Assembly (NCBI GenBank): GCA_036375275.1
Contig: DASUSF010000065.1
Location: 1-9,580, forward strand
DNA length: 9,580 nucleotides
Direction of reading: 5' to 3'
Source: DASUSF01 sp036375275
GTDB taxonomy: Bacteria; Pseudomonadota; Alphaproteobacteria; Geminicoccales; Geminicoccaceae
Part shown: positions 5,152 through 9,580 of the stretch, piece after piece
Position numbering within the stretch: the stretch's first letter is position 1
Layout of the letters: each line of letters opens with the position of its first letter
Position numbers and translations under genes: made by a program
The notes under the pieces: model-generated
Seen by the model: only the letters and a program-made list of their open reading frames with translations
What the model was told of the DNA's origin: nothing
The model's database searches: none

Positions 5152-7710
5152 ATGGCGACGGCGTTGTCTCCGCTCCTCTACAAGCACGATCTTTCGCTGG
5201 GGCTGGTGCCGAAGCTGACGTGCACGATGGCGCTCCTGCTCCTCTCCTTCGCCGTCGCGCAGACGTGGCTCAACATCCTGGCCCAGCAGCACACGATCGA
5301 GAGCCAGATCGTGAAGCGGGCTCGGACCACCGCCCTCGCGGTCGCTTCGCTCGCGGCACAGCGCACCGGTGAAGGTCATCAACGGGCGCTCGAGCACCTC
5401 CTCGACGATCTCGGCGGGCAGGAGAGCCTGACCTACCTGGCCGTGATCGACTGGGACGGCAGCCTGATCGTCGGCCGCGCGCCCGGACCGGCCGAGCTCC
5501 CGGGCCTGGTCGACGACCCGCTCAGCCGCGAGGCGCGGAACGAGGGACGAAGCGGCACGCGCCTCGATGCCGGCGTGCTGCATCTGGCGGTGCCGGTCGA
5601 CTTTCCCACGAACCAGCGCGGCGCGGTCCAGATCGGCATGTCGACCGCAGGCATGACCAGCGAGGTCGCCGGGATGCGGCGCCGCAACATCGTCCTGATC
5701 ATCGTCTTCCTGGCCGGCGCCGTGGTCGTCGCCTTCGCTCTCGCGCGCCGGATCACGCAGCCCCTGACCGACCTGATCGAAACCACCGAGGCCGTGGCGG
5801 ACGGGCGGTTCGACGGTCGCGTCTCGGTCCGGACCCGGGACGAGCTCGAGCTCCTCGCGCAGGCGTTCAACCGGATGCTCGACCGGCTCGATGCAACCAC
5901 GGTCTCGCGCGATTACCTCACCCACATTCTCCATTCCATGGCCGAGGGGCTCGTCGTGCTGAGCGCCGACGGTCGGATCACCCTCGCCAATCGCGCCATG
6001 GCCCGGCTGACCCAGTATCGGGAGAGCGAGCTCAAGGGGATGCTCTACGACCGCCTTTTGTCGTCCGGCGACCCGCGCTTCGGAGCGGCGTCCGATCTGA
6101 TCGGCTCGGTCCAGCGCGACGGCTCGGTCGAAGGCATCGAAGGCCATTACCGGGCGCGCGACGGCCAGGCGATCGCGGTGCTGATCTCGGGGACCATCTT
6201 CAAGCACGCCGGGGCCGCCTCGAGCGGCATGATCTGCATCGCCCAGGACGACCGCGAGCGCCGGCGCCAGCAGGAGAAGGTCAGACGTCTCGCCTACTTC
6301 GACAGCGTCACCGGGCTCGCCAACCGCAGCCAGTTCGAGGCGGCGCTCGATCGGGCGCTCGCGCACGCGCGGCAGCTCGACCACAAGCTCGCCGTCCTGT
6401 TCCTCGACCTCGACCAGTTCAAGCGGATCAACGACACGCTCGGGCATGCCGTTGGCGACCTGCTGCTGAAGGGCTTCGCGGGACGGCTGGTCCGCTGCCT
6501 GCGCGGGTCCGATCTGGTGGCGGCGCCGGCCCCCCACATCGCCTCGCTGGCCCGGCTCGGCGGCGACGAGTTCACCATCCTGCTCTCGCGCATCCACGAC
6601 GAGAACGAGCCGGTGACGGTCGCCCGGCGCATTCTGGACGCGATGCGCGAGCCCTTCCAGCTGGATCGGCACGAGGTGGTGATCGACGCCAGCATCGGCA
6701 TCGCGATCTATCCCGACGACAGCGCCGATCAGGAGACCCTGCTGATGCACGCCGACGCCGCCATGTACCAGGCAAAGGCCGAAGCGCGCGGCACCTTCCG
6801 GGTCTTCGGCCCGCAGGACGAGGCCGAGGCGCTGGACCGCCTGGCACTCGAGCGGGATCTTCGCTGCGCGCTCGACCACGAGCAGTTGTTCCTCGCGTTC
6901 CAGCCGCAGCTCGACCTCGCGACCGACCGCGTGGTCGGCGCAGAGGCGCTGCTGCGCTGGGCCCACCCGCAGCGCGGCATCATCCCGCCGGACGCGTTCA
7001 TCCCCTTGATCGAGGAGACCGGGCTGATCCAGCCGGTCGGCCAATGGGTGCTGCGTGCCGGCTGCGCCGAGGCGCGCCGCTGGCTGAAGCGCCCCGGCGG
7101 GCCGCTCCGCATCTCGGTGAACATCTCGCCACGGCAGCTCCGCGCCCCGGACTTCGTCGCCAGCGTCCGTGCCGTGCTGGACGAGGCAGGCCTTCCCGCC
7201 GAGCTGCTCGAGCTCGAGATCACCGAGGGAGCCGCGATGTCGGACCCCGAAGCGGTGGCGGTGAAGCTCAGGGAGCTCGCGGCGATGGGGGTCCAGCTCG
7301 CCATCGACGACTTCGGGACCGGCCATTCCTCGCTGACCTACCTCAAGCTCTTTCCGCTCGACCGGATCAAGATCGACCGTTCCTTCATCCGCGATCTGGT
7401 CCACGACGGCCGGGATGCCGAAATCGTCAACGCGATCATCGCCATGGCGCACCAGCTTCGCTTCCGGGTGATCGCCGAGGGCGTGGAGCGGAACGAGCAG
7501 CTCCTCATGCTGCGCGAGAAGGCCTGCGACGAGATCCAGGGCTACCTGCTCAGCCGGCCCCTCGCCAGCGCGGAGTTCGCCGACTGGCTCAACGCCGAGG
7601 TCAACGCCTCCCCGCGCCTGCGGCCAGACTTCCGACCGTGGACGCGAGCGCCGCGACCGGCAGATCAGTCCAGCAGCACGTCGTCCCGGGGCGGGAGCGG
7701 CGGGCTGTAG
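5152..7710 (+). CDS. Membrane cyclic-di-GMP enzyme: periplasmic sensor, HAMP, PAS, GGDEF and EAL domains
   Basis: The protein has 852 residues. Helices at about 22-43 and 179-198 flank a periplasmic sensor of about 135 residues with Cache-like strands (YLAVIDWDGSLIV, then LAVPV and GAVQIGMS). A HAMP domain (about 198-250), a PAS domain (about 252-365), a GGDEF domain (about 377-552) and an EAL domain (about 563-815) follow. The cyclase signature GGDEF at 470-474 is intact, as is DLDQFKRINDTLGH. The phosphodiesterase residues are all present: E598 of EAL, N657, E689, D719 and D720 of DDFGTG, K740, E776 and Q796. Both activities are therefore possible. The product-inhibition motif RGSD (451-454) is separated from GGDEF by 15 residues rather than the usual 5. 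The start ATG has no clear Shine-Dalgarno and lies 17 bp after the previous stop. The last ~35 residues are low-complexity, and 838-852 are encoded over the convergent cupin gene. It is probably the output of the three-gene unit. Confidence 0.95.
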   Translation: MATALSPLLYKHDLSLGLVPKLTCTMALLLLSFAVAQTWLNILAQQHTIESQIVKRARTTALAVASLAAQRTGEGHQRALEHLLDDLGGQESLTYLAVIDWDGSLIVGRAPGPAELPGLVDDPLSREARNEGRSGTRLDAGVLHLAVPVDFPTNQRGAVQIGMSTAGMTSEVAGMRRRNIVLIIVFLAGAVVVAFALARRITQPLTDLIETTEAVADGRFDGRVSVRTRDELELLAQAFNRMLDRLDATTVSRDYLTHILHSMAEGLVVLSADGRITLANRAMARLTQYRESELKGMLYDRLLSSGDPRFGAASDLIGSVQRDGSVEGIEGHYRARDGQAIAVLISGTIFKHAGAASSGMICIAQDDRERRRQQEKVRRLAYFDSVTGLANRSQFEAALDRALAHARQLDHKLAVLFLDLDQFKRINDTLGHAVGDLLLKGFAGRLVRCLRGSDLVAAPAPHIASLARLGGDEFTILLSRIHDENEPVTVARRILDAMREPFQLDRHEVVIDASIGIAIYPDDSADQETLLMHADAAMYQAKAEARGTFRVFGPQDEAEALDRLALERDLRCALDHEQLFLAFQPQLDLATDRVVGAEALLRWAHPQRGIIPPDAFIPLIEETGLIQPVGQWVLRAGCAEARRWLKRPGGPLRISVNISPRQLRAPDFVASVRAVLDEAGLPAELLELEITEGAAMSDPEAVAVKLRELAAMGVQLAIDDFGTGHSSLTYLKLFPLDRIKIDRSFIRDLVHDGRDAEIVNAIIAMAHQLRFRVIAEGVERNEQLLMLREKACDEIQGYLLSRPLASAEFADWLNAEVNASPRLRPDFRPWTRAPRPADQSSSTSSRGGSGGL

Positions 7711-8033
7711 AGGACGATCAGCTCCAGGGTCACAGCACCCGTCGCGCGCACCTCGTGGACCAGGCCCGGGGGGATGCGGATCACGGTCCCGGGCCCGCAG
7801 GCGGCGGGCGGATCGTCGCCGAGGCGGACCTCGGCCTCGCCCGCGACGACGTAGATCACCTGATGGTGGTCCGGATGGGCGTGCGCCTCGGCGCGCCCGC
7901 CCGGCTCGAGGCGCCCGAGCACCATCTCGAGCCGGCCGCAGAAGTCCCGATCGACCAGGCGGACGTTCCGGGTCCCGGAGTGGCCCGGCGGCGCATAGAC
8001 GGGGAGGTCATCGACGCGCTCGATGAGCTTCAT
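7665..8033 (-). CDS. Small single-domain cupin protein
   Basis: This is a 122-residue one-domain cupin (double-stranded beta-helix). Motif 1 spans G46 to G65 with H51 and H53 (HAHPDHHQ). Q58 stands where the usual metal-binding Glu sits, and H56 or H57 might substitute. Motif 2 is G82-x5-P88-x-G90-x2-H93, with H93 the third His ligand. A metal is therefore likely, but the Glu-to-Gln change makes its identity and any catalysis uncertain. Small cupins of this kind act as isomerases, dioxygenases, decarboxylases or ligand-binding proteins; the sequence does not decide. AGGAGG lies 7 nt before the ATG, inside the end of the upstream transporter gene, whose stop is 3 bp away, so the two are co-translated. 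This suggests action on, or sensing of, the transported compound (inference). The 3' end overlaps the convergent GGDEF-EAL gene by 46 bp. Confidence 0.9.
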   Translation of the reverse strand: MKLIERVDDLPVYAPPGHSGTRNVRLVDRDFCGRLEMVLGRLEPGGRAEAHAHPDHHQVIYVVAGEAEVRLGDDPPAACGPGTVIRIPPGLVHEVRATGAVTLELIVLYSPPLPPRDDVLLD

Positions 8034-8036
8034 GGC

Positions 8037-9323
8037 TCAGCCTCCTTTTCCAGGCACCGGATCCCGCCCGCCCTCCGACCCCGTCGCGGCGCCGGCGAGC
8101 GCCGGGACCAGCCAGAACTGCAGCATGCCGGCGAACGAGGCGGCCCAGGCGATCGAGAAGGACAGGAGATAGGCGTCGGTCATCTCCTTGAGCAGCCCGG
8201 ACAGCCACGCGCCGAGCGCCGCCCCGAGACCGAGGCCGGTCGTGATCACGCCGTAGATGCTGCCGATGCCACCGCCCGGGAACAGGAGGGCGACCAGGGT
8301 CGAGACGATCGGCCCGCGGGCCCCCTGGCTGATGCCGAAGAACAGGATGAAGCCGTAGACCAGGACGAGCGAGGGCATCCAGGCGATCAGGATGATGCAC
8401 GTGATTCCGGTCAGCGAGAAGAGGTAGGAGACCGTCACCATCAGGCGCCGGCCGAAGCGGTCGGCGAGCCAGCCGATGCTCATCATCCCGACCACCGAGA
8501 GCATGCCGGTGAGCCCGAACGCGGTCGCCGCCTGCAAGGGCTCGATCCCGTTCTCGATCAGGTACGCGACCGACTGGGGGAGGACGGCATAGGCGGCGAA
8601 CCCGGTGAAGAAGAAGACGAAGAACAGGCCCCAGAACGCCTGGCTCCTGAACGCCTGCGCGATCCCCGGCCCCGAGCGCCCGCCGGGGGCCGCGGCCCGG
8701 CCGCGATTCCAGGTCGCCGAGCCCCGGCTCATCCGCCCGAGCGGCAGCACGACGACCGGCAGCAGGAGCGCCAGGATCCCGGCCCCGAGCATGATGTAGA
8801 CGGTGCGCCAGTCGTGCCGCTGGAGCATGACCTGGGTCAGCGGCGTGAGCACCAGGACGCCGGCGCCGAGCGCGGCGTAGGCGAGGCCCATCACCGAGCC
8901 GAGGCGCCGCGTGAACCAGCGGCTGAGCAGGCCGGATGCGGAGACCATGCCGAGGGCCGCGACGCCGATGCCGACCAGGACCCCGATGCACAGATAGTAC
9001 TGCCAGAGCGCGGTGACGTAGCCGGCGCCGAGCACGCCGGACCCCATCGCCAGCACGCCGAGGCCGTAGGACGCCCGGGCCCCGAGCCGGTCGAAGATCA
9101 GGCCCATGATCGGCGCGCCGAGCCCGTGCACCAGCATGTAGACCGAGTAGACCCCGGTCATCTCCGACCGGGTGACGCCCAACGAGCCCTGCACCGGCAG
9201 GAGGAACACGGCGAAGGTCTCGGAGACGCCGCGGGCGACCATGTTCATGCCGAAGGTGAGAACGACCACCAGCGTGATCAGGCGCCGCTCGTCGGCCTCA
9301 CCCCCTTTCCGCTGCTCTCCCAA
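8037..9323 (-). CDS. Major facilitator superfamily transporter, OxlT/monocarboxylate-like
   Basis: The carrier has 428 residues with 12 predicted membrane helices, split by a basic, Gly-rich cytoplasmic loop at about 197-225. The MFS signature motif occurs in the loop between helices 2 and 3 (G74, D78, R79, G81, R83) and again between helices 8 and 9 (G284, D288, R289, G291, R292, R293). The overall pattern resembles the oxalate/formate antiporter and monocarboxylate carrier group, so a small organic anion is the best guess; the substrate cannot be read from the sequence. The start is TTG at 9323, supported by GGGAG 7 nt upstream. The frame closes at a TGA about 30 bp further upstream with no other usual start codon between, and the next internal Met would cut into helix 1. 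It follows the TRAP permease gene after 82 bp on the same strand and is coupled to the cupin gene 3 bp downstream. Confidence 0.92.
   Translation of the reverse strand: MGEQRKGGEADERRLITLVVVLTFGMNMVARGVSETFAVFLLPVQGSLGVTRSEMTGVYSVYMLVHGLGAPIMGLIFDRLGARASYGLGVLAMGSGVLGAGYVTALWQYYLCIGVLVGIGVAALGMVSASGLLSRWFTRRLGSVMGLAYAALGAGVLVLTPLTQVMLQRHDWRTVYIMLGAGILALLLPVVVLPLGRMSRGSATWNRGRAAAPGGRSGPGIAQAFRSQAFWGLFFVFFFTGFAAYAVLPQSVAYLIENGIEPLQAATAFGLTGMLSVVGMMSIGWLADRFGRRLMVTVSYLFSLTGITCIILIAWMPSLVLVYGFILFFGISQGARGPIVSTLVALLFPGGGIGSIYGVITTGLGLGAALGAWLSGLLKEMTDAYLLSFSIAWAASFAGMLQFWLVPALAGAATGSEGGRDPVPGKGG
8041..8046 (-). promoter_or_regulatory. Shine-Dalgarno of the cupin gene, inside the MFS coding end
   Basis: The perfect minus-strand AGGAGG is made by the last Lys-Gly-Gly codons of the transporter and is spaced 7 nt from the cupin ATG at 8033. 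Ribosomes ending on the transporter can restart directly, so the two products should be made in linked amounts. Confidence 0.85.
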
Positions 9324-9405
9324 CCGCCCGCTCCCGACCGCCCTCGACCTTCGGCGTCAATGCCGGCCCACCGGGTTCGGCACGCCTCGCTTCGCCGTCG
9401 CGCCC
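9324..9405 (-). other. Short intergenic gap between TRAP permease and MFS genes
   Basis: This is 82 bp with no reading frame of note. It contains the ribosome site for the MFS gene and no recognisable intrinsic terminator or strong promoter, which is compatible with one transcript for dctM, the MFS gene and the cupin gene. Confidence 0.5.
9331..9335 (-). promoter_or_regulatory. Shine-Dalgarno supporting the TTG start of the MFS gene
   Basis: Minus-strand GGGAG with a 7-nt gap to TTG at 9323. It is the only reasonable ribosome site near the beginning of this reading frame, and it decides for a non-ATG start. Confidence 0.6.
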
Positions 9406-9579
9406 CTATCGCAGAACCTGCTGCGGCAGCCAGGTGATCACGGCGGGGAAGGCGAGGAACACCCCGATGGTGATGAAGTCGGCGACGACGAACGGTGCGA
9501 TCCCCCGGAACACGGTCGACACCGGGATGTCCGGGCGCACCGCCGCGACCACGAAGCAGTTGAGGCCGATCGGCGGCGT
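9406..9579 (-). CDS. dctM: TRAP transporter large permease, DctM type, C-terminal fragment (start beyond window)
   Basis: Only the last 57 residues and the TAG stop are in the window. They match the end of the TRAP large permease family: TPPIGLN at the broken end, a conserved loop before the last helices, then DIPVSTVFRGIAPF, a hydrophobic helix VVADFITIGVFLAFPAVITW and a short LPQQ tail. TRAP transporters use a periplasmic binding protein and the sodium or proton gradient to import carboxylates and related solutes; the large subunit is the translocating membrane part. The binding protein and small permease would be expected to the right. It is on the same strand as the MFS and cupin genes, 82 bp upstream. 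No hairpin with a T-run is visible in the gap, so transcription may continue. Confidence 0.88.
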   Translation of the reverse strand, partial: TPPIGLNCFVVAAVRPDIPVSTVFRGIAPFVVADFITIGVFLAFPAVITWLPQQVLR

Positions 9580-9580
9580 C

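Noticed and set aside
4843..7452. 869-codon open frame on the minus strand opposite the GGDEF-EAL gene
   Set aside because: It is the antisense image of a clearly functional gene. The product is a low-complexity string of Arg, Gly, Asp, Val and His with no family pattern, as expected from high GC at third positions.
7044..9437. 797-codon plus-strand frame running through the EAL end, the cupin and the MFS gene
   Set aside because: It crosses three real genes in other frames and gives a charged, Pro/Arg/Glu/Asp-rich translation without domains; a compositional shadow.

Overview
The window is GC-rich bacterial DNA with strong G/C preference at third codon positions. This produces very long spurious antisense ORFs. 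The gene content (TRAP permease, GGDEF-EAL protein, ethylbenzene-dehydrogenase-type haem domains, b-type cytochrome) and the GC richness suggest a Gram-negative Pseudomonadota, probably an alphaproteobacterium. That placement is inference; there is no rRNA or other phylogenetic marker. I see no tRNA, CRISPR, insertion sequence or phage gene.

Left region (1-2311, minus strand): a two-gene redox unit. The first gene encodes a five-helix cytochrome b561-like membrane domain fused to a periplasmic ethylbenzene dehydrogenase-type (EB_dh) haem domain. The second encodes a plant-type [2Fe-2S] ferredoxin fused to an FAD-binding reductase domain and runs off the left edge. Together they look like a path for electrons between a cytoplasmic reduced nucleotide, the membrane and the periplasm.

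Middle region (2312-7710, plus strand): an unusually AT-rich divergent intergenic stretch holds a near-perfect 18-bp palindrome. It is followed by three closely spaced genes: a secreted stand-alone EB_dh-type protein, an unrecognised two-helix membrane protein with a large helical periplasmic domain and no known output domain, and a receptor with a periplasmic sensor, HAMP, PAS, GGDEF and EAL domains that should make and/or degrade cyclic di-GMP. The layout suggests that a periplasmic haem/redox protein, a membrane helical receptor and a cyclic-di-GMP enzyme work as one signalling unit, divergently paired with the redox unit. No molybdopterin catalytic subunit, the usual partner of EB_dh-type gamma subunits, is in the window.

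Right region (7665-9580, minus strand): the 3' end of a TRAP transporter large permease (DctM type), then an MFS carrier with a TTG start, then a small cupin whose ribosome binding site is formed by the last codons of the MFS gene. This resembles an organic-acid uptake cluster. The cupin gene overlaps the end of the GGDEF-EAL gene by 46 bp in convergent orientation.
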